A stretch of 64,000 bases of DNA from Avena insularis (lineage: Eukaryota > Streptophyta > Magnoliopsida > Poales > Poaceae), in contig CM042689.1 in assembly GCA_023614405.1 (NCBI GenBank), forward strand, positions 333,350,305-333,414,304. The letters run 5' to 3'. Each line of letters opens with the position of its first letter. The first letter of the stretch is position 1. The notes under the pieces are model-generated. The model did no database searches and was not told the origin of the DNA. It saw only the letters and a program-made list of their open reading frames with translations. The position numbers and the translations under genes were made by a program. Below, piece after piece: positions 46,504-57,344 of this stretch.

Positions 46504-46540
46504 AAATCTCGGGACGAGATTTATTTTAAGGGTGGTAGCC
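46504..46540 (+). other. Stem-loop and polypurine tract of element A
   Basis: AAATCTCG-GGA-CGAGATTT (46504-46522), then TTAAGGGTGGTAG before the 3' LTR. Confidence 0.72.
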
Positions 46541-47331
46541 TGTCACATCCCAAGATTTTCCAAATCTTGTAATGTGAAAAATAAATAAACAAAATAAATA
46601 ATTGTTGAAAATTAGGGTGAAAAGAAACTTTTGTTTCTAAATGGAAATTTAAAATCCCATCTTGAACAAACTTTGGTTAATAATTTAATCCAACTAAATT
46701 CAAATCAAAGTGGAATGCATTCATCATAAAATGCATCTTGAAATTTAAACACTTGGAGAATAAACCAAAACCCTAAAACCCTAATGGAAGAAAATCATTT
46801 TCAAGTTATCTCTAAGACTATGGATTCGATCCATATAAAAATTGGTCAAACAAACATTTCAAGTTGATCAAGAATGACTATTAGAGATATTATGAAACCA
46901 TATGAATTGGATTCACTTAATTTGGAGCCATAGATAAAATCTTATGAATTTAATAAGATAAGGAAATTGAATTTCCAAAGCTAATAAAGCATCTATCTAT
47001 AAATCCATACCAAATGGTGAGCAAATAATCCTAAATATATTTAAAAGGATAAACAAATATTAAATAAGATTTTACCAATTGGAATCACCAAGTTTGGATC
47101 TATAAATAAAAAGATATGGGTTTTATAAGATAAATAAAGAATTATTAAATGAGGAATATTTAAAGGCTAAATTAACTCTTGACTTAATCCATAAGCAAAT
47201 GGAATGAATATAATCCAAATCCAAATAAAATAAAGGATAAGGAATTTTCAAAATAAAATAAAATGGCATTAACCAAATCCTATTCTATTTTAATAAAGAT
47301 AAAATCCCTATTAGAAATGATTAAATAAATC
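46541..47331 (+). repeat. 3' LTR of element A, left part
   Basis: Near-identical to 40173-40963. Interrupted by element B at 47331; AAATC (47327-47331) is the presumed target duplication. Confidence 0.9.
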
Positions 47332-50300
47332 TGTACCATCCCTAAAATCATGTTTCAAACTCATTCATATCATCCATGCATCCATGATCATTTAGGGTTT
47401 CACTTCAAAATCATTTAAAAAACAAGAGCATATATTGCTCATTATTTTATGTATGAATGCTCTAGCCTTAGTGCTATTTTCCAATAAGAAGAGTACTTGT
47501 TTTGTCCAGTAAGGTTTGAATTCAAACTTAGGCACTTTACAAAGCTTGAGCAAAGTTTTCAAAACAAAGTGAGTAAATAAAACCAATATTATGCCTATAG
47601 TATATATCACATAAAGGCTTGGTTTTATTTTTATTTTCAATTGATCAAAGTGTTTTGAGTAAACAGTAGTGTTTGACACACATTTGAGTGCAAGGTTTGC
47701 AGTATAAAAACCTAGAGAAGATTTGAATTCGAACTCATTTGATTTGGAGTTGAAAATCATTTCAGAAAAATCAAACAGAAAAAGAAAAAGGTTAAAAGGG
47801 AAAAAATAAGCCAAACAACCTATCTGGCCCAACTAGCCCAGCAACCCCAGCGAAAGTTTTCTTCACTCACACCGCTTAGGTCATTTGAGACGTGACCCAC
47901 TCCTCTCTGTTCTCTCGGCGACAACTAGGCCTCACCGCCACCTTCGTCCCCAAATCGCGCCCACGACCACGTCGCCGGCCGTTCCCTCCGCCATTCACTG
48001 CCGCGTTGATTCCGCGCTTAATTGCCATTGATACCGCGCGTGATCCTCGTCCCCGTTCTGGCTATAAGACCACCTCCCCCTCGCGGCCATTTCCCCCAAC
48101 AAAGCAAGACAGAAATGCCCCCAGGCTGCCCGCAATCGCCCTTGCACCGCCACAGACAGAGCTCACTCCGGCGACCAATCCCGGGAGCCCCGTGCGCCCC
48201 TTCTTCTCTAGTTCTTGCAGACAGCTTTGCAACTTCCTTGCGCACCTTCTGACACCATTGGTTCATCCTATACTGCCCCAGGTTATCGTCTTCGTCAAGC
48301 ACAGCAAGGTCCCGACGACGTCCTCAACTCCGGCGATTAAATTCGGTGAGCCCCGTGTTCCCCTTCGCCTCTGATTCACACGAGCGTGTTTGTCGTAGTC
48401 TTGCGCACCCCCTGATGCCTTTGACTTATGCTAGGGTGACCAGGAGCGTCGCCAACGTCGTCGTCCGCCCGAGCCCGACGCTGTCAGCAACTCCGACGAG
48501 CCCGTACAGCCGTGTCCGTGCGCCCCTTGCCAAGCCGTCGCCACGTTGAGCATCAGTGCATCGCTACGAGCTCGGTAAGCATCTCCGACGACCCCAGAAC
48601 CCCCTGTAGCACCGCGCCGCCGTAGACAGAGCTCGCCGCCGCCAGTTGCCACCGCTAGCGCCGCCCATCTGTGGTCGCTTGGTCGGTGACCGTTGGATCT
48701 AGATCCAGCGCGTATAAATAGATCACTTAACGAAACGGTATGAGTAGATCTGGGCCGTGCAGATTAAGTAGATCTAACGGCCTGTGTGCGTGATCCTGAG
48801 CGAACAGGTACGCGCCAATCAGAACATGACGCGTGTCCAGGAATTAGATTTAAAATCAGAATTTGAATCTATTAGTAGTTTGATTTTGTTTTGGCCATAA
48901 CTTTTGATTCCCACGTTCAAATTTGATGAATTTTATATCTATGGAATCAGGAGAACAAGCCCTTTCTAAATATGCAATGTGTTTAATGTTTTACTTCTGT
49001 TAAGATGGTTTTATTTACAGAAATATGTGTAGGGCTATTTTGAGTATATGAATTGTTTATTGTTTGGCAAGTTTTGAACTTGTTTGTGAACCAGTACTAT
49101 GCACTTGCCTTGTTGAGTTTAGAAAATCATCACATATCATGTTGCATGCATTCATATATTTTTGCTTGTATTTTATTTGTATGTGATTTGTGGCTATGAT
49201 TTTATGTGTAGATTTTGGTGCCAATAGTGATTGTGATTGTGAGGAGTGTAGCTACTCTCCAAACTACCAAAGCAAGTGGTGCTTCATGATATTTTATCCC
49301 TATGTTTTCTACTAAGCATTAGAAATATTTTTGCTAGTCTTGCATGTTATATTTTACTTATATGCCATGTTGGGAAATCCTAGTAGTTGTAGAATTGCCA
49401 GGAAATTTCTAAGTTAAGATGCCTATCTATGCCATGCTTAGCCTAGCTAGTAGCAACCAAGGGTGGTGAAATATACATGCTATGATAAAAATATTTCTAA
49501 GTCTTTGGACTTGTGTTTTGCCTAATAAAACAACTAAGTAAATGAAACACCTGGGTGGAATGGAAGGAATGGTTTATGTTGAGTGGTTACACAAGGCCCA
49601 TTTCTATGGTTTACCTTGTGTATCTCACTTGTGGAAAGCCACCCAGGAATAAAGAGATTTTAGAGGCCAAATGTTAAGAAGATTCTAGTGCAGCCACTTG
49701 GCAATATGGGCTCTGCCTGGATCATATAGGTTGCTAGAACTTAGCCAAATGGACAGTTGGTGGTAGTGGGAATGATAGGTTGGAGCGCGTCCATTTGGTC
49801 TAAGGGAAGGCTTCTGAAAGGTCCTGTCTTGGTGAAAATCAAGGCTTGTGGGGAAAGTGCACAACCTCTGCAGATGGAAGAATCTAAGTACTTAGCCATG
49901 TCCCTTGTATTGGACAATTTGAGCATCAAGACATGGAAGCTATCAAGAATCTCCTCATCCCAATTTCTAAGTAAAAATTGTGGTTGAACAAGGGTGAAGG
50001 ACCTCAATGTCTATTGGTGGATCCTTGGGAAAAGTTTTTGACAAAGAAAAACTTAGTGTTTTCAACTAATAGGCAAAACCTATTTTGAGCAAAGCAAGCC
50101 TAAGCTACACTTAGCCAAATTGCATATAGTATGTAGTCCACCAAATATTATACTAAGGTATCACTTGCCAATACTATTCCAATGTATTGACCCACTGTGG
50201 CTGTAACTTGTGATGTTGCAGGTTACTCTGATGAGGATTAGGAGTCATGAGTCTACACTCAACATGTTTGCCTGTGGCACATGAAGATGAAGACTTTTAT

Positions 50301-50494
50301 CTATTTACTTATTTAAACTCTTGTATTAGGCCTGTGGCCTTGGAGATGTAAAGACTATGTTTGTCTCTGGAATGACTGTAATAATGACCTTTGTTTCTGT
50401 GTACTTCATCTTAAACTGTGGATGCTAGCATTGATCCAGGGACTAGCATTGCAATCACAGGGATCCTTTTCCTTTATAAAGGAGGGATCTTACA
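47332..50494 (+). repeat. 5' LTR of element B
   Basis: Starts TGTACCATCCC (the 3' copy has TGTAACATCCC) and ends GGGATCTTACA. A GC-rich leader-like stretch at about 47880-48800 holds repeated CTCCGGCGA...GGTGAGCCC units. The palindrome CTAAGTACTTAG is at 49884-49895. A minus-strand open frame at 47392-47832 is partly repeated at 57014-57268 and has no domain. Confidence 0.9.
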
Positions 50495-50496
50495 GA

Positions 50497-50508
50497 TGGT
50501 ATCAGAGC
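50497..50508 (+). other. Initiator-Met-type primer-binding site of element B
   Basis: TGGTATCAGAGC, exact, two bases after the LTR. Confidence 0.9.
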
Positions 50509-50634
50509 ACTGTGTTGCCTGTAGGATTATGACCCTAGGATTGGAAACCACTAAGGAAATTTTTTCAACAACTTCTACACTTGTCTATTCTTCTCGTAAA
50601 CTTTTCTAATCTTCTTTATCATCTCTAATTGTAG

Positions 50635-51141
50635 ATGAACTCCATCAACGAAGCCGTAAGGAAAGGACCACTCATGAAAATGACTTTGGAGTGTGAGACA
50701 GAATTTCCCAAGGCTCTCAAGGACCTCATGGTTGCAATGGAAATACATGGTGCAACTGTGTACAAAGGTTTTCCTGTGATAGATGAAGGAGTTGAGTACT
50801 GGTGGGTGCAACTTCACTTGTATAAAAACAAGGAAGACAACCACAAGGAATCAGGATTCTGCATGTTCACCAATTCAGTGGTGCACACTACATTCTTTGA
50901 TTCAGCAAGGGATGCAGCTTGGAGGACCATCAAAGAACTTGGTGAAAGAGTCAAGTGCAGAATGCTCAACATCCAGAATGACCTAAAGGAAGAGAAGAAA
51001 CATACTCAAGAGTTAGAAGCTACCAACCAAACCTTAAGAGGAGACATTATAGACTTAGTGATGGAGTCATGTGCTCAAGATAGACTGATTGCTTCTAGAA
51101 ATATTGTGTTAGCCAACATATCTAGTGAGATAGGATTGTAA
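50635..51141 (+). CDS. Accessory ORF 1 of element B (168 aa), unknown
   Basis: ATG 50635 opens MNSINEAVRKGPLM. I do not recognise a domain. Residues 25-95 look globular (GATVYKGFPVID, YWWVQLHLY, CMFTNSVVHTTFFDSARDAA). Residues 100-150 are probably a coiled coil (NDLKEEKKHTQELEATNQTL). It sits between primer site and gag, where most gypsy elements have only a leader. The frame is open with no stop, unlike its neighbours. It could be an accessory protein of this lineage or an N-terminal extension of an ancestral polyprotein. Confidence 0.6.
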   Translation: MNSINEAVRKGPLMKMTLECETEFPKALKDLMVAMEIHGATVYKGFPVIDEGVEYWWVQLHLYKNKEDNHKESGFCMFTNSVVHTTFFDSARDAAWRTIKELGERVKCRMLNIQNDLKEEKKHTQELEATNQTLRGDIIDLVMESCAQDRLIASRNIVLANISSEIGL

Positions 51142-51340
51142 GCGTACTTCGTTAGTTGGACCACCACTTATCACCTTATTTTCCAAATGTTGCTTAAAAT
51201 AAGTTGAACTTTGGTTGTTGTAATGGATCCATGTATGCCATGACTTGTGTGTTTTGATTTCCAAAGATATGCATGTGATGCTTTGCCTTGTGTTTTATCT
51301 TAAAATGTGTTGTTTCTAACTTTTTCTATCTTATAAATAG

Positions 51341-52148
51341 ATGCCTAATGTTACCATCAGCACTGTTGAGGAGTTCCAGGGAACTCGCTTTGGCCCTCGT
51401 ATTATTGAGCTTACTAGTTTGCTCAATCTCCCTCTTCCTACCATCATGGTGCTTCCCCTCACCAAGTTTGAGAGTAAAGACCTTTGGGGTTTCAAGGTCA
51501 ATCAGCCGGCCTTGAGGTGAGCCTACCACGGAGGCTATGATCTTCAAGCTCATGCACGATGACAAGGAAAGAGGCCTAGAGGTAGTCATGCAGGACTTGA
51601 TTGGACGATTGTTAGGGAGACACTCTCGACAGGTTAGAGGTACTCACTTCCACGTCTTCGGTAGACGTGATGAGTATGGAGAGGCCATCGACTTCGAGGA
51701 CACTTCGAGGGAGACAGCAGAGCCGATTCGTCTATACCTCCAGGACTTAGAGGTTCTCCTTAGGCACGTGGACACTGATAGGACCAACGTCATGCTCAGC
51801 AATGACGAACTCCAGGTGCAGCTTCGTGAGAAGGACAAGCTCTTCGCGGAGCAAGATGAGATAGTCAAGGAGATGGAAGCAAAGTTCGAGAGTCAGGACA
51901 AAAAGTTCAAGAGTCAAGAGAAGCGAGTCCAAGATAGGAACAAGAGGATTTGGGACATGACAGAAGAACTGCAAGCCAAGGACTTCGAGCTCGAGCATCA
52001 GCAGACTGTGATTGAGAGGCTTCGTTCTTAGAAGAGGGCTCTCAAAGCCAAAGTAGAGACCTTGACCACCAATGTCGAGGAATACAAGACCGCTATGGAG
52101 AATGCAGGTCTTACCTTTGTTGAGGAGGAGGTTGATGCCGAGGACTAG
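51341..52148 (+). pseudogene. Accessory ORF 2 of element B, coiled-coil, one frameshift
   Basis: ATG 51341 opens MPNVTISTVEEFQGTRFGPR and runs to WGFKVNQPAL, where a 1-base change near 51516 moves the frame. It resumes as MIFKLMHDDKERGLEVVMQD, then HSRQVRGTHFHVFGRRDEYG. From about 51750 to 52020 it is a long charged coiled coil (LREKDKLFAEQDEIVKEMEA). TAG at 52029-52031 interrupts it, and the frame then continues to a natural end at 52148. No enzyme motif is visible. The order is accessory 1, accessory 2, gag, each separated by about 200 bp. Confidence 0.6.
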
Positions 52149-52371
52149 AGTTGACTACTCATTTATCATTTATTTATCATACTTTATTTGTGTCACAATG
52201 ACCATCCAACATGTGGATGGCTTGTTATTGGTGTGTTTACTTTGCGAACTTGTCGTTTTTGTTGTTGAACTATTATTACTATGATGCATGCTTGGTGATT
52301 GTTTATGTGATGTATTATGCATGATAGCATCTATGGGTATCTCATTCTTATCTTTATTGAACAAACCACAG

Positions 52372-53375
52372 ATGCCTCCCCGTCGTGCCAATCCCAACCC
52401 CAACAACAACAACATCAGTCCTGAGATGCAACAAATGATGACAGCTCAGACTCAGCTGATGCAAATGATGACTACGTTCATCCAGAACCAGAACAACAAC
52501 AACAATAACAACAATAACAATAACAACAACAACCCACCGGGTTTTGATATGCTTACCAGGTTCTTGAGATTGAGGCCAGCAAAGTTCTCAGGAACAACTG
52601 ATCCTATGGTGCCCAATGATTGGCTACGCTCTGTAAACAAGGACTTGGTAACTGTGGGTTGTACTGATGCAGCAAAAGTCAGATTTGCAGCACATTTGTT
52701 GGAAGGACCAGCCGCCACTTGGTGGGATAACTTCCAGATCACCACTCCCATTGAAGATGTGACATGGGCTATCTTTGAAGATGGCTTTCGTACAGCTCAT
52801 ATCTCATCTGGAGTGATGAGTCTGAAGAAGAAAGAGTTCCATAATCTGAAGCAGCGCCACTGCAGCATGGCTGAATATATTGAGGAGTTCAACAATCTGG
52901 CGCGTTATGCACCGGATGAAGTTGACACTGATGCTAAGAGGAAGGAAAAGTTCCTTGAAGGGTTGAATGATGAACTGAACCTACAGTTAGCTGTGGCATA
53001 TGTTCCCACATACCAGTCTCTTTGTGACAAGGCCGCTATTTTGGAGAACAAAATGAAGCAAGTTGAGAGTAGGAAGAGAAAGCACTCGGACAAGCACAAC
53101 TCGGGATCGTCTCACAAGCGTTCCCATTATGATGATAGTGGAAGTTCAGGATCCCACAAGCATGGGAAATTCAACAAGCACCACAACCACAACCGTCATC
53201 ATGACAACAAGCATCACCGTAGTCATGACAATGACAAATACAAGAACCACAAGGGTGGATATAAGAACCACCACAGTGGTAGTGGAAGTGGCGATGGAAA
53301 GCCACTGTCAAGAAGGACATTAGTCAGGTTGAGTGCTTCAAGTGCAAGAAGATGGGGCATTATGCAAATGAATGC
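52372..53375 (+). pseudogene. gag of element B
   Basis: ATG 52372 opens MPPRRANPNP. An Asn run from an AAC/AAT microsatellite (about 52486-52535) is followed by the retrotransposon gag domain: FLRLRPAKFSGTTDP, AAHLLEGPAATWWDNF, then KKKEFHNLKQRHCSMAEYIE and YEP-type endings (LQLAVAYVPTYQSLCDKAAI). A His/Lys/Ser-rich linker leads to a frameshift near 53300. The single CCHC knuckle ([14 protein letters not shown], 53334-53375) is then in the pol frame. Capsid and nucleocapsid roles follow from the family. An in-frame ATG at 52288 upstream is less likely as the start. Confidence 0.85.
52486..52535. repeat. AAC/AAT trinucleotide microsatellite in gag
   Basis: About 16 AAC or AAT triplets encoding a polyasparagine run. 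Confidence 0.9.
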
Positions 53376-54766
53376 CCAGAAAAGAAAGTTGAAGGACCCA
53401 ACAAGCCCAACCCTTTTCAGAAGGGACAAGTGAACCACATCAATGTGGAGGAAATCTATGAAGAACCGGATCTTTATTTGGTAAGTTCAAACTCAATTCT
53501 ATTCCAGCACTTGTTCTTTTTGATCTTTGGAGCATCGCATTCATTCATATCAAAAGCATTTGTTGATAGAAATGGGTTTCCAACTGAAAACATTGGGTGT
53601 CCAATAAAAGTTAGTTCTCCAGGTGGAGATATGATAGTAAGTCTTGGATGCCGGGATCTAGTGATAGAGTTTGGAAAGCATAAGTTTCCAGTGAGTCTGA
53701 TAATCCTAGATTCCCAAGGACTGGATGTAATTTTGGGAATGGATTGGATGGCTAAGTATGAAGGAGTACTAGATTGTGCTAATCGTACTGTTGCACTCAC
53801 AACCCCGAAAAGAAAACAGATTAAATTCAAGTCTAACTTTGAATCAAAAGGGAGTAAGCTAAATTCTCTTAAGGGGGTTAGCATAGACAGTGTGCCAATT
53901 GTGAGTGAATATCCGGATGTGTTTCCGAAAGAATTGTCGGGAATGCCACCAGATAGAGATGTGGAGTTTCTTATTAGTTTGCTACCAGGATCTGGACCAA
54001 TAGCAAAGAGACCATACAAGATGTCAGTTGATGAACTGAAAGAACTCAAAAAACAACTTGGAGAACAGTTGCAGAAAGGATTTATTCAACCAAGTTCTTC
54101 ATCTTGGGGAGCCCCAGTCTTGTTTGTAGAAAAGAAAGATAGAAGTCAAAGGTTATGCATAGATTACCGTTCACTCAATGAGGTGACTATCAAGAACAAA
54201 TACCCTTTGCCTAGAATCAATGACTTGTTTGATCAGTTAGAAGGAGCTTGTGTGTTCTCAAAGATTGATCTCCGGTCAGGATATTTCCAACTCAAGATAA
54301 GGGAACAATACATACCTAAGACAGCTTTCACCACAAGGTATGGATTGTATGAGTATACCGTGATGCCATTTGGTTTGACCAATGCACCAGCATACTTCAT
54401 GAATATGATGAACAAGGTGTTCATGGAATTTCTTGATAAGTTTGTTATCGATTTCATCAATGACATTTTGATCTACTCCAAGAGCAAAGAAGAACATGAA
54501 GGACATTTGCGTTTGATACTTTAGAAGCTTAGAGAGCATAAACTGTATGCCAAATTCAGCAAGTGTGAATTTTGGCTAAATGAAGTTGGATTTCTTGGAC
54601 ACGTTGTGTCAGGAGATGGTGTAGAAGTTGATCCTGCTAAAGTTTCAGCTGTAACTGAATGGGAATCTCCCAAGTCAGTGAAAGAAGTTCGTAGTTCCTT
54701 GGCTTAGCAGGTTACTACAGAAGGTTCATTGAGAATTTCTCCAAGGTAGCTAAGCCTATGACATAA
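53376..54766 (+). pseudogene. Protease-RT part of element B pol
   Basis: An open frame reaches 54524. The protease region shows [18 protein letters not shown] and [18 protein letters not shown], but the expected D of D-S-G is lost from this frame between two small indels (near 53478 and 53523). RT blocks: [55 protein letters not shown] and [13 protein letters not shown]. The polymerase box reads [10 protein letters not shown] (N at 54459-54461) where relatives have an aspartate pair, so the first Asp is Asn. TAG 54522-54524 is consistent with a CAG-to-TAG change. A base is missing near 54703, and TAA 54764-54766 is consistent with CAA-to-TAA. Inactive. Confidence 0.87.
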
Positions 54767-56827
54767 TTGCTAAAGAAAGACAAGAAATTTGCTTGGTCTG
54801 AAGGATGTGAACTCAACTTTCAGGAATTGAAGAAGAGACTTGTGACAGCACCAGTCTTGTGTTTGCCATATTTGGAAAAAGATTTCCAAGTGTATTGTGA
54901 TGCATCTCATCATGGATTAGGTGCAGTACTTATGCAAGAAGGGAAAGTTGTGGCTTATGCCTCGAGACAACTCAAAACTCATGAAGTGAACTATCCTACT
55001 CATGATTTAGAGTTAGCCTCTGTTGTCCATGCACTCAAAACTTGGAGACACTATCTTTTGGGAAAACGTTGTGAAGTGTTCACAGATCACAAGAGTTTGA
55101 AGTATATTTTCACCCAGAAAGAAATTAACATGAGACAAAGAAGATGGCTAGAACTCATCAAGGACTATGACTTAAGTTTGCAATACCACCCCGGTAAAGC
55201 AAATGTTGTAGCAGATGCTCTAAGCCGTAAGGTTTTTGTGAATGGCCTTACTAAGGGACAATTTCCAGATGATCTGTGTGCCCAATTTAGAGACCTCAGA
55301 TTGGAGATTGTACCTGAAGGACATCTCATGTCTTTGGATGTTCAACCCACTTTGTTGGACAAGATCAAAGAAGCCCAGAAGACTAATAAGGAAATTGAGG
55401 AAATTAAGGAAAAGATTGGCAAGGGAAAAGCCAAAGGATTCCATGAAGACGAACAGGGTACTTTATGGCATGGAAAACGTATCTGTGTACCACAAGATTC
55501 GGAGCTTCGGAAACTGATTTTGCAAGAAGCACACAACTCATCGTATTCCATTCATCTGGGTAACACCAAGATGTACATGGATATGAAAGAAAGATTTTGG
55601 TGGAATAATATCAAGAAGGACATCGCCGAACATATTGCTTTGTGTGATGTATGTAGCAGAGTGAAGGCGGAACATCAGAAACCAGCAGGTTTGCTTCAAC
55701 CACTACCTATTCCTGATTGGAAGTGGGACAAGATTGGTATGGATTTCATTACCGGATTGCCAAGGACCCGGTCAGGATATGATTCTATCTGGGTAGTAGT
55801 GGATCGCCTAACTAAAGTGGCTCATTTCATACCCGTGAAGACAACCTATACAAGTGCTAAGTTGGCCAAGATATATATGAGTAGAATTGTGTGTCTACAT
55901 GGAGTGCCCAAGAGTATTGTGTCTGATAGGGGAACTCAATTCACTTCCCATTTTTGGAGACAGCTACATGAGTCATTGGGAACGAGGTTGGAATTCAGCA
56001 CTGCTTTTCATCCTCAAAATGATGGACAAACAAAAAGGACTAATCAGATTCTTGAAGACATGTTGAGGGCATGTGCCCTAGACTATGGAGCCAGTTGGGA
56101 TGAAAGTCTGCATTACGCAGAATTTTCTTATAACAACAGCTATCAAGCCAGTATTGAGATGGCACCTTTTGGGTTTCTCTACGGGAGAAAATGTACCACC
56201 CCATTGCTATGGAATGGTGTGGGAGAAAGAAGTTTGTTCGGACCAGAACTTATCAAAGAAGCTGAAGAGAAAGTCAAGCTGGTTAAGGACAGATTAAAGA
56301 TAGCACGGTCCCGACAGAAAAGCTACACAGATCCTAAGCGTAGAGAAGTCACCTATGAAGTTAGAGATAGAGCTTATCTTAGAGTGTCACCACTTAGTGG
56401 AGTGAAGAGGTTCGGAGTCAAAGGAAAGTTGGCCCCAAGATATGTTGGACCATTCAAGATTCTGAGTCGCAAAGGAGAAGTAGCTTATGAGATAGAATTG
56501 CCAGAGTCTTTATCAGCTATTTATAATGTGTTTCATGTGAGTCAGCTTAAAAAGTGCCATCCAGAAATGGAAGAAACTTCTTTGAAGGATACTATACCTT
56601 TGGAAGAGGTTCAATTGGAAAGTGATCTCACTTATGAGGAGAAACCTATCAAGATTCTTGAGACTCCAGAAAGAGTCACACGGACTAAGACTATCAAGTT
56701 TTGCAAAGTTCAATGGAACCATCATTCCGAAGAAGAAGCAACATGGGAAAGAGAGGATGATCTTCGGAAAGACCACCCTCACCTATTTGCTAGCCAATCC
56801 GAATCTCGAGGGCGAGATTCACCTTAA
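54767..56827 (+). CDS. RNase H-integrase-chromodomain part of element B pol (open)
   Basis: Begins directly after the stop at 54766, so it has no start codon of its own. RNase H: D45 ([13 protein letters not shown]), E82 (DLELASVV), D107 ([11 protein letters not shown]), D150 (VVADALSRK). Integrase zinc site: H256, H263, C293, C296. Core: D326 (GMDFITGLP) and D387 (SDRGTQF). The third acidic residue is replaced by K423 (GQTKRTNQ, codon AAA at 56033-56035, where Glu is expected), which should abolish strand transfer. The C-terminal end has a chromodomain ([20 protein letters not shown], then [20 protein letters not shown]), a histone-mark reader that steers chromovirus integration. The last codons overlap the purine-tract stem-loop. 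Confidence 0.88.
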   Translation: MLKKDKKFAWSEGCELNFQELKKRLVTAPVLCLPYLEKDFQVYCDASHHGLGAVLMQEGKVVAYASRQLKTHEVNYPTHDLELASVVHALKTWRHYLLGKRCEVFTDHKSLKYIFTQKEINMRQRRWLELIKDYDLSLQYHPGKANVVADALSRKVFVNGLTKGQFPDDLCAQFRDLRLEIVPEGHLMSLDVQPTLLDKIKEAQKTNKEIEEIKEKIGKGKAKGFHEDEQGTLWHGKRICVPQDSELRKLILQEAHNSSYSIHLGNTKMYMDMKERFWWNNIKKDIAEHIALCDVCSRVKAEHQKPAGLLQPLPIPDWKWDKIGMDFITGLPRTRSGYDSIWVVVDRLTKVAHFIPVKTTYTSAKLAKIYMSRIVCLHGVPKSIVSDRGTQFTSHFWRQLHESLGTRLEFSTAFHPQNDGQTKRTNQILEDMLRACALDYGASWDESLHYAEFSYNNSYQASIEMAPFGFLYGRKCTTPLLWNGVGERSLFGPELIKEAEEKVKLVKDRLKIARSRQKSYTDPKRREVTYEVRDRAYLRVSPLSGVKRFGVKGKLAPRYVGPFKILSRKGEVAYEIELPESLSAIYNVFHVSQLKKCHPEMEETSLKDTIPLEEVQLESDLTYEEKPIKILETPERVTRTKTIKFCKVQWNHHSEEEATWEREDDLRKDHPHLFASQSESRGRDSP

Positions 56828-56832
56828 GGGGG
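56801..56832 (+). other. Stem-loop and polypurine tract of element B
   Basis: GAATCTCG-AGGG-CGAGATTC (56801-56820), then TTAAGGGGG. It matches elements A and E, with the outer A-T pair changed to G-C. Confidence 0.75.
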
Positions 56833-56839
56833 TTAGAAT

Positions 56840-57344
56840 TGTAACATCCCTAAAATCATGTTTCAAACTCATTCATATCATCCATGCATCCATGATCATT
56901 TAGGGTTTCACTTCAAAATCATTTAAAAAACAAGAGCATATATTGCTCATTATTTTATGTATGAATGCTCTAGCCTTAGTGCTATTTTCCAATAAGAAGA
57001 GTACTTGTTTTGTTTAGTAAGGTTTGAATTCAAACTTAGGCACTTTCCAAAGCTTGAGCAAAGTTTTCAAAACAAAGTGAGTAAATAAAACCAATATTAT
57101 GCATATAGTATATATCACATAAAGGCTTGGTTTTATTTTTATTTTCAATTGATCAAAGTGTTTTGAGTAAACAGTAGTGTTTGACACACATTTGAGTGCA
57201 AGGTTTGCAGTATAAAAACCTAGAGAAGATTTGAATTCAAACTCATTTGATTTGGAGTTGAAAATCATTTCAGAAAAATCAAACAGAAAAAGAAAAGGGT
57301 TAAAAGGGAAAAAAATAAGCCAAACAGCCTATCTGGCCCAACTA
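56840..57344 (+). repeat. 3' LTR of element B, left part
   Basis: TGTAACATCCCTAAAATCATG, matching 47332-47836. Interrupted by the LTR at 57345. Confidence 0.92.

Larger units (their letters stand above)
40173..47331 (+). mobile_element. Element A: 4.5-kb-LTR, zinc-knuckle-only retrotransposon
   Basis: 5' LTR 40173-44713 (4541 bp), interior 44714-46540 (1827 bp), 3' LTR from 46541, interrupted at 47331. The layout equals that of element E: an initiator-Met-type primer site, one zinc-knuckle open frame, a stem-loop and a purine tract, with no protease, RT or integrase. The left target duplication is probably ATCCA (40168-40172); the right end is beyond the window. Confidence 0.88.
47332..57344 (+). 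mobile_element. Element B: chromodomain Ty3/gypsy (Tekay-like chromovirus), inactive
   Basis: 5' LTR 47332-50494 (3163 bp), initiator-Met primer site, two accessory open frames, gag, protease, RT, RNase H, integrase with a C-terminal chromodomain, purine tract, and 3' LTR from 56840, interrupted at 57344. It is the only element here with the full set of domains, but it has frameshifts, nonsense codons and catalytic substitutions. LTR ends, primer site and purine-tract stem-loop match elements A and E, so a B-like element is a plausible helper. Tekay placement is inferred from chromodomain position and the TGTAACATCCC LTR start. Confidence 0.88.

Noticed and set aside
47392..47832. 146-residue minus-strand open frame
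   Set aside because: LTR sequence of element B, repeated truncated at 57014-57268, low complexity and no family match.
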